DNA from: Streptomyces sp. UNOC14_S4
Lineage (GTDB): Bacteria; Actinomycetota; Actinomycetes; Streptomycetales; Streptomycetaceae
Direction of reading: 5' to 3'
DNA length: 39,398 nt
Assembly (NCBI RefSeq): GCF_020740835.1
Contig: NZ_JAINFC010000009.1
Coordinates: 1 to 39,398 of the forward strand
In this document: positions 24,727 to 32,475 of the stretch, piece by piece
Layout of the letters: the number at the start of each line of letters is the position of its first letter
How positions within the stretch are numbered: the stretch's first letter is position 1
Translations under genes and position numbers: made by a program
Notes under the pieces: model-generated
What the model saw: the letters and a program-made list of their open reading frames with translations, nothing else
Database searches by the model: none
What the model was told of the DNA's origin: nothing

Positions 24727-25925
24727 GGAGACCGGTACGCGTCGGGGTGTTCGGCCTGCTCGGCTCCGGCAACCTCGGCAACGACGGATCGCTGGAGGCC
24801 GTGCTCGGCTACCTCCGCGCCGAGCGCCCCGAGGCGGTCGTGGACGCGCTGTGCGGCGGGCCCGAGGTCGTCGCGGCCCGGTACCGGATCCCCGCGACGC
24901 GGCTGCACTGGTACCGCGGGGAGTACCGGACCGCGTCGCGTGCGGGCGCGGTCGCGGCCAAGGGCCTGGGCAAACTCGTCGACGCCGTCCGCACCGCCGC
25001 CTGGGTGCGGCGGCACGACGTGGTGATCGTGCCGGGCATGGGCGTCCTGGAGGCCACGCTGCCGCTGCGGCCATGGGGCTTCCCGTACGCGCTGTTCCTG
25101 CTCTGCGCGAGCGGCCGGCTGTTCGGCACCCGGGTCGCGCTGGTCGGCGTGGGCGCCGCCCCGATCGGCGACCGCCCGACCCGGGCCCTGGTGCGCTGGT
25201 CGGCGCGGCTGGCCACGTACCGGTCGTACCGGGACACCCTGTCGCGCGACGCGATGCGGGCGATGGGCGTGGACACCGCGCGCGACGAGGTCCACCCGGA
25301 CCTCGCGTTCGCCCTGCCGGTGCCGCCGCCCGATCCCTCGGGCCGGGTCTGCGTCGGCGTCATGGACTTCCACGGCGGCAACGACGACCGCGCCCGCGCC
25401 GAGGAGATCCACCGCCGCTACCTCGACGGGACGACACGCTTCGTCCGCGCGCTGGTCGAGGACGGCAGGCAGGTCCGGCTGCTCACCGGCGACGACTGCG
25501 ATACGACGGTCGCCGCCGCGATCCTCGAAGCGGTGGACTCGCCCCTGGTCACCGCCGCGGAGACGGCCTCACTGGCCGACCTGATGAAGGAGACCGCGGC
25601 CGCCGACAGCGTGGTGGCGACCCGCTACCACAACCTGGTCTGCGCGCTGAAGACCGGTACGCCGACACTCGCGCTCAGCTATGCGGCCAAGAGCGACGCG
25701 CTGATGGCACAGATGGGCCTCGCCGCGTACTGCCACCCGGCCCGCGAGGTCGACGCCGACCGGCTGCTCGAACAGTTCCGGGCGCTGGAGAAGCGATCGG
25801 CGGAGCTGCGGCAGACCCTCGCCGAACGGAACCAGGCCGCCGTCCGGCAACTCGACCGCCAGTTCGCCGCCTTGACCGCCGCCCTGTTCCCGGCGGCCGA
25901 CCACGCCCTACGGGAGACCCCATGA
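24723..25925 (+). CDS. Polysaccharide pyruvyl transferase family protein
   Basis: 400 residues. The family transfers pyruvate from phosphoenolpyruvate to sugars, forming acidic ketals. The signature starts with GVFGLLGSGNLGNDGSLEA (8-26). It continues with a GT-B-like fold: VVIVPGMGVLEATLP, VALVGVGAAPI, YRSYRDTLSRDAM, VHPDLAFALP, and a late SVVATRYHNLVCALKTGTPTLALSY, where the family's H-N motif lies. The N-linked start ATG 24723 overlaps the GT2 stop (ATGA), and its end overlaps the RmlC-like gene. Pyruvylation would add negative charge to the polymer, together with the uronate. The acceptor sugar cannot be told. Confidence 0.9.
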   Translation: MRRPVRVGVFGLLGSGNLGNDGSLEAVLGYLRAERPEAVVDALCGGPEVVAARYRIPATRLHWYRGEYRTASRAGAVAAKGLGKLVDAVRTAAWVRRHDVVIVPGMGVLEATLPLRPWGFPYALFLLCASGRLFGTRVALVGVGAAPIGDRPTRALVRWSARLATYRSYRDTLSRDAMRAMGVDTARDEVHPDLAFALPVPPPDPSGRVCVGVMDFHGGNDDRARAEEIHRRYLDGTTRFVRALVEDGRQVRLLTGDDCDTTVAAAILEAVDSPLVTAAETASLADLMKETAAADSVVATRYHNLVCALKTGTPTLALSYAAKSDALMAQMGLAAYCHPAREVDADRLLEQFRALEKRSAELRQTLAERNQAAVRQLDRQFAALTAALFPAADHALRETP

Positions 25926-26473
25926 AAGCGACCGAAGTCCCGGCGATCGACGGCGCGTACCTGTTCGAGCCGACGCCGTACGCCGACGAACGCGGCTTCT
26001 TCTGCCGCACCTTCGACGCCGACGTGGTCCGCTCGGTGGGGCTCGACCCGAATGCCTTCATCCAGGACAGCGTGTCCCGCTCGGCCCGGGGCGTGCTGCG
26101 CGGCCTGCACCTGCGCTCCGGTGCCGGCGAGGCCAAGCTGGTGAGGTGCTCGTACGGGAGGATCTTCGACGTCGTCGTGGACCTGCGGACGGACTCGCCG
26201 ACCTACCGCAACCAGGCCTCCTTCGAGCTGTCCGGCGAGACGCAGGTGACCCTGTACATCCCGGCGGGGTGCGCGCACGGCTTCCAGGCGCTGACCGAGA
26301 CCGCCGACACCTCGTACCGGATCGACCGCCCGCACGATCCGGCCGAGGACGTGACGATCGCCTTCGACGACCCGGAGCTCGCCATTCCGTGGCCGCTGCC
26401 GGTCACATCGATGTCCCAGCGGGACCGGGAGGCACCGAGCCTCGCCGAGATCTTGAAGCAGAAGGAGAGGTGA
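25922..26473 (+). CDS. dTDP-4-dehydrorhamnose 3,5-epimerase family protein (RmlC-like)
   Basis: 183-residue cupin of the RmlC family, which epimerises nucleotide-linked 4-keto-6-deoxysugars. Visible family features are EPTPYADERGFFCRTFD, RGVLRGLHLRSG (catalytic His), VRCSYGRIFDVVVDLR, YIPAGCAHGFQAL and the late Tyr in DTSYRIDRP. Length is right for the family. There are no rmlA, rmlB or rmlD genes in this window, so either dTDP-rhamnose genes lie elsewhere or this enzyme works on a CDP-sugar from the island upstream; the sequence does not decide. It starts by ATGA overlap with the pyruvyl transferase and ends seven bases before the aminotransferase. Confidence 0.9.
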   Translation: MKATEVPAIDGAYLFEPTPYADERGFFCRTFDADVVRSVGLDPNAFIQDSVSRSARGVLRGLHLRSGAGEAKLVRCSYGRIFDVVVDLRTDSPTYRNQASFELSGETQVTLYIPAGCAHGFQALTETADTSYRIDRPHDPAEDVTIAFDDPELAIPWPLPVTSMSQRDREAPSLAEILKQKER

Positions 26474-26480
26474 GGTCGGC

Positions 26481-27842
26481 ATGAACGCCGAAGACACTCA
26501 AGGCACCGAAGCCGCCGGAGATACCGAAGAATTCCAGCTGCCGCGGTCGCGGGAGGCGAACGAGCGGCTGCACGCGATGATCCCCGGAGGCGCGCACACC
26601 TACGCCAAGGGCGACGACCAGTACCCCGAGGACCTGGCCCCGGTCATCAGCCACGGACGCGGCGCCCACGTGTGGGACGTCGACGGCAACCGCTACATCG
26701 AGTACGGCTCCGGCCTGCGATCGGTCAGCCTCGGCCACGCCCACCCGCGCGTGACCGAGGCGGTGCGGCGGGAACTCGACCGCGGCAGCAACTTCGTCCG
26801 GCCGTCCATCGTGGAACTCGAGGCCGCGGAGCGCTTCCTGGCCACGGTGCCGACCGCCGAGATGGTGAAGTTCGCGAAGAACGGCTCCGACGTCACCACC
26901 GCCGCGGTGCGCCTCGCCCGCGCCGTCACCGGGCGCCCGCGGGTGGCCATCTGCGGCGACCATCCGTTCTTCTCCGTCGACGACTGGTTCATCGGCACCA
27001 CGCCGATGCCCGCCGGCATTCCGGCGGCGACCACCGAGCTCACCGTGACGTTCCCGTACGGGGACCTGGCCGCGACGGAGGAGCTGCTCACCCGGTACCG
27101 GGACGAGATCGCCTGCCTGATCCTCGAACCCGCCGCCCACACCGAACCTCCGCCCGGATACCTCGCCGACCTGCGCGAGCTGGCCGACCGGCACGGCTGC
27201 GTACTGATCTTCGACGAGATGATCACCGGCCTCCGCTGGTCCGAGGCGGGCGCCCAGGGCCTGTACGGCGTCGTCCCCGACCTCTCCACGTTCGGCAAGG
27301 CGCTGGGCAACGGGTTCGCCGTCTCCGCGCTCGCCGGGCGCCGCGAACTGATGGAGCGGGGCGGGCTGCGTCACTCCCACGACCGGGTGTTCCTGCTGTC
27401 CACCACGCACGGCGCGGAAACGCACTCGCTGGCCGCCGCGATGGCCGTGCTCACCACCTACGTCGAGGAGGGCATCACCGCGCGGCTGCACGCCCTCGGC
27501 GAGCGGCTGGCCGCCGGTGTCCGCGAGGCCGCGGCCGGCATGGGCGTCGGCGACCACGTCGTCGTCCGGGGCCGGGCCAGCAACCTGGTCTTCGCCACCC
27601 TCGACGAGAACCGGCAGCCGTCGCAGCAGTACCGCACCCTGTTCCTGCGCCGGCTCCTCGCGGGCGGGGTACTGGCCCCGTCGTTCGTGGTGAGCAGCGC
27701 GCTCGACGACGCGGACATCGACCGCACCGTCGACGTGGTGGCCCAGGCGTGTGCGGTGTACCGGAAGGCACTGGACGCCGCCGACCCCACCCCCTGGCTG
27801 GCCGGGCGCCCGGTGAAGCCCGTATTCCGCCGCCTGGCGTGA
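26481..27842 (+). CDS. Class III aminotransferase (glutamate-1-semialdehyde aminomutase-like)
   Basis: 453 residues, PLP-dependent. The family features are LHAMIPGGAHTYAKG, GAHVWDVDGNRYIEYGSGL, VKFAKNGSDVTTAAVRLAR, LILEPA, LIFDEMITGLRWSEAGAQ and the Schiff-base lysine Lys273 in TFGKALGNGF. The match to GSA aminomutase is close, but a heme enzyme makes little sense at the end of a polysaccharide operon. An aminotransferase or aminomutase for a sugar or acyl precursor is more likely, and that is inference. ATG 26481 has a GAAGGAGAGG RBS. It is the last gene of the operon, with its stop inside a 5-bp TGACG repeat, and converges on a PAP2 gene. Confidence 0.88.
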   Translation: MNAEDTQGTEAAGDTEEFQLPRSREANERLHAMIPGGAHTYAKGDDQYPEDLAPVISHGRGAHVWDVDGNRYIEYGSGLRSVSLGHAHPRVTEAVRRELDRGSNFVRPSIVELEAAERFLATVPTAEMVKFAKNGSDVTTAAVRLARAVTGRPRVAICGDHPFFSVDDWFIGTTPMPAGIPAATTELTVTFPYGDLAATEELLTRYRDEIACLILEPAAHTEPPPGYLADLRELADRHGCVLIFDEMITGLRWSEAGAQGLYGVVPDLSTFGKALGNGFAVSALAGRRELMERGGLRHSHDRVFLLSTTHGAETHSLAAAMAVLTTYVEEGITARLHALGERLAAGVREAAAGMGVGDHVVVRGRASNLVFATLDENRQPSQQYRTLFLRRLLAGGVLAPSFVVSSALDDADIDRTVDVVAQACAVYRKALDAADPTPWLAGRPVKPVFRRLA

Positions 27843-27862
27843 CGTGACATGACGTGACGTCA
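27840..27862. repeat. TGACG tandem repeat between convergent genes
   Basis: TGACG-TGACA-TGACG-TGACG followed by TCA spans the stop codons of the aminotransferase (+) and PAP2 (-) genes. It ends in the palindrome TGACGTCA (27855-27862). No strong terminator hairpin is seen. Confidence 0.6.
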
Positions 27863-28540
27863 GCGGCGCTCGCTCCGGCCGGCGTCGGCCACCCGGTCGG
27901 CCATGCGATCGACCAGTTGCGCGGTCGCCGGTACCACCGCCAGCGCGGTGCACCAGCCGCCGAGGACGTCGGTCGGGTAGTGCGCGCTCAGGGCGACCTC
28001 CGCCCAGCCCATGGCGGCCCCGGCCACCAGCGCCGCGGCGAGCACGAGCGATGTGCCGGCCGTCCTGCCGAGGCCGAGCCGGCCGGTCACGAGCAGCGCC
28101 ACCACGAGGGCGAGCGCGGTGGCGAAGGCGGTGTGCCCGCTCGGGTAGGACAGGTTGTCGGCGCCGTGGATGGTGCGTCCCACCAGGGGCTTGACCAACG
28201 TCGTCGTCGCCACGGCGAGGCCGGTACCGGCGACGACGAGCACCGCCGCGCGAGGGCGCCGAAGCAGCAGACAGCCCGTCACGACGGCCGCGACCAGCAT
28301 CGTCGATCCGGCGGGCTCCCCCCAGAAGTCCAGGGCCAGAGCGACGGACCGCCACGGCGGCCGCACGCTGTCCGCCGTCGGCCGGACGATCCACCGGTCC
28401 ACCGTGCCGGACTCGCCGTGACCGCTGTACAAAACCCCGAGCACGACGCCCATCAGCGCCGCGAGCGCCGCGATCAGCCCGAGCCACGCGCGCAGCGACG
28501 GGGGCAGCACCGGCCCCTTGTCCGACCGGTGGGCAGTCAT
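27860..28540 (-). CDS. PAP2 family membrane phosphatase
   Basis: 226 residues with about five to six membrane helices. The phosphatase motifs are Lys117...Arg122 (KPLVGR), PSGH (133-136) and AHYPTD with His187 and Asp191. The third motif normally starts with SR; here the position is Ala180-Glu181, so the usual phosphate-binding arginine is missing. Members remove phosphate from phosphatidic acid, undecaprenyl pyrophosphate or similar lipids. Beside a polysaccharide operon, recycling of the lipid carrier is attractive, but the gene is on the other strand and separately expressed. The start ATG at 28540 is supported by the basic N-terminus; the divergent region before it also serves the deacetylase gene. 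Confidence 0.88.
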   Translation of the reverse strand: MTAHRSDKGPVLPPSLRAWLGLIAALAALMGVVLGVLYSGHGESGTVDRWIVRPTADSVRPPWRSVALALDFWGEPAGSTMLVAAVVTGCLLLRRPRAAVLVVAGTGLAVATTTLVKPLVGRTIHGADNLSYPSGHTAFATALALVVALLVTGRLGLGRTAGTSLVLAAALVAGAAMGWAEVALSAHYPTDVLGGWCTALAVVPATAQLVDRMADRVADAGRSERR

Positions 28541-28780
28541 GAATCAGCGGCCTCCCGTTTCCCCCGTCCCAGGCCCTCCTGAAGGCTGCCCGGCCCGCTT
28601 TCGACTCCGCCCCAGTGTCCACCGAAAGCACACGCGATGCCCTGCGAACGGGACAGGTCGCACGAGATCGCGCCCGGTTCGTGCGCGGTGGTCGCGGACC
28701 ACCCGGCGCGGCGGGGCTGTCGGAGCGACCTGTGATACTTGGCGCCAGAACATCTGTTTACGGCGCCAGGGGGTAGTACG
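28541..28780. promoter_or_regulatory. Divergent intergenic region of PAP2 and deacetylase genes
   Basis: No gene is seen. A possible -10 (GATACT, 28734-28739) points right. Two GGCGCCAG boxes at 28741-28748 and 28762-28769, 21 bp apart (two helical turns), lie in the leader before the RBS (CAGGGGG). They look like an operator or a repeated protein-binding site. Confidence 0.4.
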
Positions 28781-30058
28781 TTGTCGAAAAGGACCTTCCG
28801 GGGCACGACGGCTCTGGTCACCGCGGGTGCCGTGACCACCCTCGCGCTGGGGCTCTCCGGATGCGATTCCGGCAAGGGCGACGACGCCAAGGGTCCGTCC
28901 TCGTCGGCACCGGCGTCCTCGCAGGACGAGGCGAAGAACGTCCCGGAGGACGGGGCCGCGGGGAGCAAGAAGCCCGAGGAGCCGTGGGACGGCAAGGTCC
29001 ACGTCCTCGGGGACGGCTCGACGTCCTACACCGGGCCGCAGCCGAACCAGCCGAAGCCGGAGAAGCTGAAGCCGGGCGAGAAGCCCCCGCAGTTCGTGGT
29101 CTTCTCCTGGGACGGCGCGCTGGAGGGCGACGACCACCAGCTCTCCCACTTCCGCGAGGTCGCCAAGGCGAACAACGCGAAGATGACGTTCTTCCTGAGC
29201 GGCATGTATCTGCTGCCGAAGTCGAAGTCCGGGCTGTACAAGCCGCCGCAGCACAAGCCGGGCGAGGCGGCTATCGATTTCGCCACGGACCCGCACATCA
29301 GGGACACCGTCGAGCAGATCCGCGGTGCCTGGCTCGACGGCAACGAGATAGGCACGCACTTCAACGGCCACTTCTGCGGCGCCAAGGGCGGCGGCGACTG
29401 GAGCACCGCCGAGTGGAAGAGCGAGATAGAGCAGTCCTACTCCTTCGTGGAGAACTGGAAGACGAACACCGGCCTCACGGATCTCCCCCCGCTGCCCTTC
29501 GACTACAAGAAGGAGCTCGTCGGCGGCCGCGCCCCCTGTCTGGAGGGGCAGAAGACGCTGATACCGGCGGCGAAGCAGTTCGGCTGGCGGTACGACGCGA
29601 GCTCGCCGGGCGACTTCCAGATATGGCCCTCCCAGATCCAGGGCGTCTGGAACTTCCCGCTGCAGCTGCTGCCGTATCCGAAGAGCGAGAAGCAGGTCCT
29701 GTCGATGGACTTCAACTTCCTCTACAACCAGTCCGGTGACAACACCAAGGGCGACCCGGCCAAGTACGCGGAGTGGCGCAAGCTGACGCGCGACGGCTAT
29801 CTCAACGGCTTCGAGCGGGTCTACAACGGCAGCCGGGCGCCGATGTTCATAGGCAACCACTTCGAGGACTGGAACGGCGGCATCTATATGAAGGCCGTCG
29901 AGGACGTCGTGAAGTCCATCTGCACGCGGGACGGCGTGCGCTGCGTGTCCTTCAAGCAGCTCGCGGACTGGCTGGACGCCCAGGACCCGAAGGTGCTGGC
30001 GAAGCTGCGCGGGCTGGACCCGGCACAGTCGCCGGACTGGGCGACGTTCGTCAAGTAG
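28781..30058 (+). CDS. Divergent NodB-type polysaccharide deacetylase lipoprotein
   Basis: 425 residues. A lipoprotein signal ends in LALGLSGC (Cys28), followed by a charged, Ser/Pro-rich linker to about residue 100. The rest fits a divergent polysaccharide deacetylase barrel: VVFSWDGALEGDD (Asp111, Asp117-118), the metal motif THFNGH (His193, His197), GGRAP (Arg250), WRYDA (Asp272) and GNHFEDW (His360). Two inserts (about 145-175 and 200-245) are longer than usual. It would remove acetyl groups from an exported glycan or peptidoglycan at the membrane's outer face. TTG 28781 has RBS GGGGG; an upstream in-frame TTG at 28739 has none. Unusually for this window, five of eleven Ile codons are ATA. 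A perfect palindromic terminator follows. Confidence 0.78.
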   Translation: MSKRTFRGTTALVTAGAVTTLALGLSGCDSGKGDDAKGPSSSAPASSQDEAKNVPEDGAAGSKKPEEPWDGKVHVLGDGSTSYTGPQPNQPKPEKLKPGEKPPQFVVFSWDGALEGDDHQLSHFREVAKANNAKMTFFLSGMYLLPKSKSGLYKPPQHKPGEAAIDFATDPHIRDTVEQIRGAWLDGNEIGTHFNGHFCGAKGGGDWSTAEWKSEIEQSYSFVENWKTNTGLTDLPPLPFDYKKELVGGRAPCLEGQKTLIPAAKQFGWRYDASSPGDFQIWPSQIQGVWNFPLQLLPYPKSEKQVLSMDFNFLYNQSGDNTKGDPAKYAEWRKLTRDGYLNGFERVYNGSRAPMFIGNHFEDWNGGIYMKAVEDVVKSICTRDGVRCVSFKQLADWLDAQDPKVLAKLRGLDPAQSPDWATFVK

Positions 30059-30069
30059 TCCGCCGCCGG

Positions 30070-30099
30070 GGGTGGGGCCGGACCGGTCCGGCCCCACCC
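30070..30099. terminator. Perfect palindromic bidirectional terminator
   Basis: GGGTGGGGCCGGACC is followed directly by its reverse complement, a 30-bp perfect palindrome, then TTCT. It lies between the convergent deacetylase and PBP genes and can stop transcription from both. Confidence 0.85.
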
Positions 30100-30102
30100 T
30101 TC

Positions 30103-32163
30103 TCAGCCCTTCTGTCCCGCCATGTACGTCGTCCAGATCCCGATCGGGTAAGGGGTACCGAGCGTGGACGTGGCCGCGCCGCCGATGCCGTCGAGCGGGA
30201 GCAGTTCCTGCGTCGTCGGGTCGATGCGGGAGAGCGAGACGGCGGTCACGAGCTTGCCGCGGTAGCCGACGTACCAGGACGACTTGTTCTTGGCCTCGGT
30301 GCCGGTCTTGCCCGCGCTGTCGGCCCCGGCCGCCGCGGCGGCGGTCGCGCTGCCCTTCCTGACGGCGTCGCGCAGGGCGGCGTCCACGGCGGTCGCGACG
30401 GACTGCGGCAGGGCCCGCTCCGGTGTCGGCTTCTCGACGGGCACGTCGTCGCCGTTGCGCGAGAGCTTGCCGACGGAGTACGGCTCGCTGTGCATGCCCC
30501 GGGCGGCGAAGGTGCCGTACGCGCCCGCCATCCGGATCGCGCTGGGCGTGGTGTTGCCCAGGGAGAACGCGGGCACCTTGGTGCCGAGACTGTCGGCGAG
30601 CAGCCCCGTCTTCACCGCCGTCTGCCCCACCCGGTCCAGGCCCACGTCCATGCCGAGCTGCATCAGCGGGGTGTTGACGGACTGGGCGACGGCGTCGTGC
30701 AGGCTGATCCTCCCCCACGACCTGCCGCCGTCGTTGGCGCCCTTGACGATCTTCCCGGAGCGGTCCCAGTACGGGCCTTCCGGCGTCATCAGGGACACCT
30801 TGTCGTCACCGTTGTAGAGGGTCTCGGGGGACACCGGGGTGCGGGGCTTGTCGCGTTCGCGCTGGATGCCGTCGCCGAGGGCGGCGGCGTAGACGAACGG
30901 GGTGAAGGCGGTGCCCGCCGGGACGACGGACGAGTTGGCGTCGTTGAAGCCCTGCTTGAGGTAGTCGGGGCCGCCGTACAGGGCCACGACGCGCCCGTCC
31001 GTGGTGACCGAGGCGGCGCCGACGCGCACGTTCTTGTCGGCGTCGCGCTTCTCCGGGTCGAGCTTGCCCCGCGCCTCCTCGACGGCCTTGTTCAGCGCGT
31101 CGACCTTCGGCTTCTCGAAGGTGGTGCGGATCTGGTAGCCGCCGAGGTCGAAGTCGTGGTCGGTGACGTTCGTGTGGGCGCTCACGTAGGCGCGCGCGGT
31201 CTCCACCAGATAGCCGGTCTGGCCGGTGAGCCCGGCGGGCTTCGGCGGCGCCTGCGGCTCCGGGAACGTCTTGTAGGAGGCGCGCTCTTCCTTGGAGAGC
31301 TTGCCGATGGCGACCATGCGGTCGAGGATCCAGTTCCAGCGGTCGACGGCGCGCGCGTGGTTCTTGGGCCCGAGGGCCGGGTCGTAGAGCCCGGCGCCCT
31401 TGAGCAGCGAGGCGAGGAAGGCGCCCTCGCTCGCGTTGAGCCGGGAGACGTCCTTGCCGTAGTAGGCGTGGGCGGCGCGCGCGATGCCGTAGGTGCCGCG
31501 GCCGAACCAGCTGGTGTTGAGATAGCCCTCCAGGATGTCGTCCTTGGACATCCGGTTGTCCAGCTTGATGGCGATGAACATCTCCGTGAACTTGCGGGAG
31601 AAGGTCTGCCGCTGGTTGAGGTAGGCGTTCTTGACGTACTGCTGGGTGATCGTGGATCCGCCCTGGGTGCTGCCGCCCGTCACCATCCGGGTCACCGCGC
31701 GGGTCATGCCGCTGACCGAGATGCCGCTGTCGGAGTAGAAGGTCTCGTTCTCGGCGGCGAGCGCGGCCCACCGCACCTTCTCCGGGATCTTGTCCAGGGC
31801 GGTGTCCTGCCGGTTGACCTCGCCGGTGCGGGCCATCTCGGTGCCGTCGGCCCAGTAGTAGACGTTGTCCTGCTGGATGGCGAAGGCGTTGAGGTCGGCG
31901 GGTATGTCCGTGCGTATGTACATCACCGTCACCAGGGCGGCGATGAGCGCTCCGGCGGAGAGGAACAGGCCGGTGGTCTGGCGCCACGACGGCACCCAGC
32001 GCCGGAATCCCTGACGCCCCGGGCGCGGGTAGGCGGGGAGCAGTCTCCGCTTCCGTCCACGGGGAGCGGCGCGCCTCCTCCCGTGGGACGCGGCGGCGTG
32101 TCTCCGGCTGGACGGGGCGGCGTGCTTCCGGGCGTGCGCCCCATTTCGTCGTTCGAACACCAC
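30103..32163 (-). CDS. Class A penicillin-binding protein with substituted SxxK motif
   Basis: Bifunctional peptidoglycan synthase type, 686 residues. A 60-residue basic cytoplasmic tail precedes a membrane helix (about 64-83). The GT51 glycosyltransferase domain shows AENETFYSDSG (Glu138), GGSTQGGSTITQQYVKNAYL, RKFTEMFIAIKL and ILEGYLNTSWFG. The transpeptidase domain has SVN (495-497) and KTGT (619-622), but the SxxK motif reads Thr418-Ala-Phe-Thr421 in PAGTAFTPF, so the nucleophile serine and the lysine are both replaced. Glycan polymerisation is probably intact while transpeptidation may be lost or altered. The start is GTG 32163 with a weak RBS; the second codon is also GTG. A BlaI-type repressor is divergent, so beta-lactam or wall-stress control is likely. 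Confidence 0.9.
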   Translation of the reverse strand: MVFERRNGAHARKHAAPSSRRHAAASHGRRRAAPRGRKRRLLPAYPRPGRQGFRRWVPSWRQTTGLFLSAGALIAALVTVMYIRTDIPADLNAFAIQQDNVYYWADGTEMARTGEVNRQDTALDKIPEKVRWAALAAENETFYSDSGISVSGMTRAVTRMVTGGSTQGGSTITQQYVKNAYLNQRQTFSRKFTEMFIAIKLDNRMSKDDILEGYLNTSWFGRGTYGIARAAHAYYGKDVSRLNASEGAFLASLLKGAGLYDPALGPKNHARAVDRWNWILDRMVAIGKLSKEERASYKTFPEPQAPPKPAGLTGQTGYLVETARAYVSAHTNVTDHDFDLGGYQIRTTFEKPKVDALNKAVEEARGKLDPEKRDADKNVRVGAASVTTDGRVVALYGGPDYLKQGFNDANSSVVPAGTAFTPFVYAAALGDGIQRERDKPRTPVSPETLYNGDDKVSLMTPEGPYWDRSGKIVKGANDGGRSWGRISLHDAVAQSVNTPLMQLGMDVGLDRVGQTAVKTGLLADSLGTKVPAFSLGNTTPSAIRMAGAYGTFAARGMHSEPYSVGKLSRNGDDVPVEKPTPERALPQSVATAVDAALRDAVRKGSATAAAAAGADSAGKTGTEAKNKSSWYVGYRGKLVTAVSLSRIDPTTQELLPLDGIGGAATSTLGTPYPIGIWTTYMAGQKG

Positions 32164-32247
32164 TCGACCCTATGACGGGCCGGGCCGTCCGGGTACCCAA
32201 GATGTCCGTGGATTCCGAATCAGGCGTCCTGTTCGGGTACCGTATCG

Positions 32248-32267
32248 TTTCTACACCCCTGTAAAAG
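32248..32267. promoter_or_regulatory. BlaI-type operator candidate
   Basis: TTTCTACA-CCCC-TGTAAAAG, an imperfect dyad (six of eight positions) with a TACA-N4-TGTA core. BlaI/MecI/CopY-family operators are known to be built on TACA/TGTA half-sites. It sits between the divergent PBP and repressor genes, in the most AT-rich part of the region, so it could cover both promoters. Confidence 0.5.
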
Positions 32268-32313
32268 CAGTAGATCTTGGGCCATACCGTCCGGGAACAC
32301 CCGGAGGCCGGTC

Positions 32314-32330
32314 CCCGGGAATGTCCCGGG
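32314..32330. other. Perfect dyad CCCGGGA-ATG-TCCCGGG
   Basis: A 7-bp perfect inverted repeat 50 bp before the BlaI start, with a further CCCGGG nearby. It may be a second protein site or an mRNA hairpin. Confidence 0.4.
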
Positions 32331-32379
32331 AGGCGCCCGGGAGACGACGCCCTTGAGAGCAGCAGAAGGACGCCGCCCG

Positions 32380-32475
32380 ATGGACACCCCCATGGACTCC
32401 CCGAAGGACACCTTGACTGACGCCTCGACGGACATCCCGACGGACATCTCGATGGACATCCCGATGGACACAGGC
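32380..32475 (+). repeat. 12-bp tandem repeat, 8 units, in the BlaI N-terminus
   Basis: Degenerate units such as ATGGACACCCCC, ACGGACATCCCG and ATGGACATCCCG run from the start codon, encoding a period-four [MT]D-x-x repeat. Units are more diverged at the centre (AAGGACACCTTG, ACTGACGCCTCG). Confidence 0.88.

Larger units (their letters stand above)
32164..32379. promoter_or_regulatory. Divergent PBP/BlaI promoter region
   Basis: 216 bp with no other gene. It holds two dyads described separately, at 32248-32267 and 32314-32330. The RBS for blaI (AGAAGGA, 32364-32370) lies at its right end. Confidence 0.6.

Noticed and set aside
26481..27842. Calling the last operon gene hemL (heme biosynthesis)
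   Set aside because: The sequence is GSA-aminomutase-like, but no other heme gene is nearby and the gene is the coupled end of a polysaccharide operon.
27854..28582. A 242-codon plus-strand frame opposite PAP2
   Set aside because: Its sequence is Arg/His/Gly-rich without domains, while the minus strand encodes PAP2 motifs and membrane helices.
29773..32175. An 800-codon plus-strand frame opposite the PBP gene
   Set aside because: The PBP on the minus strand has clear GT51 and transpeptidase motifs; the other frame has only Val/Gly/Arg-rich sequence and no RBS.
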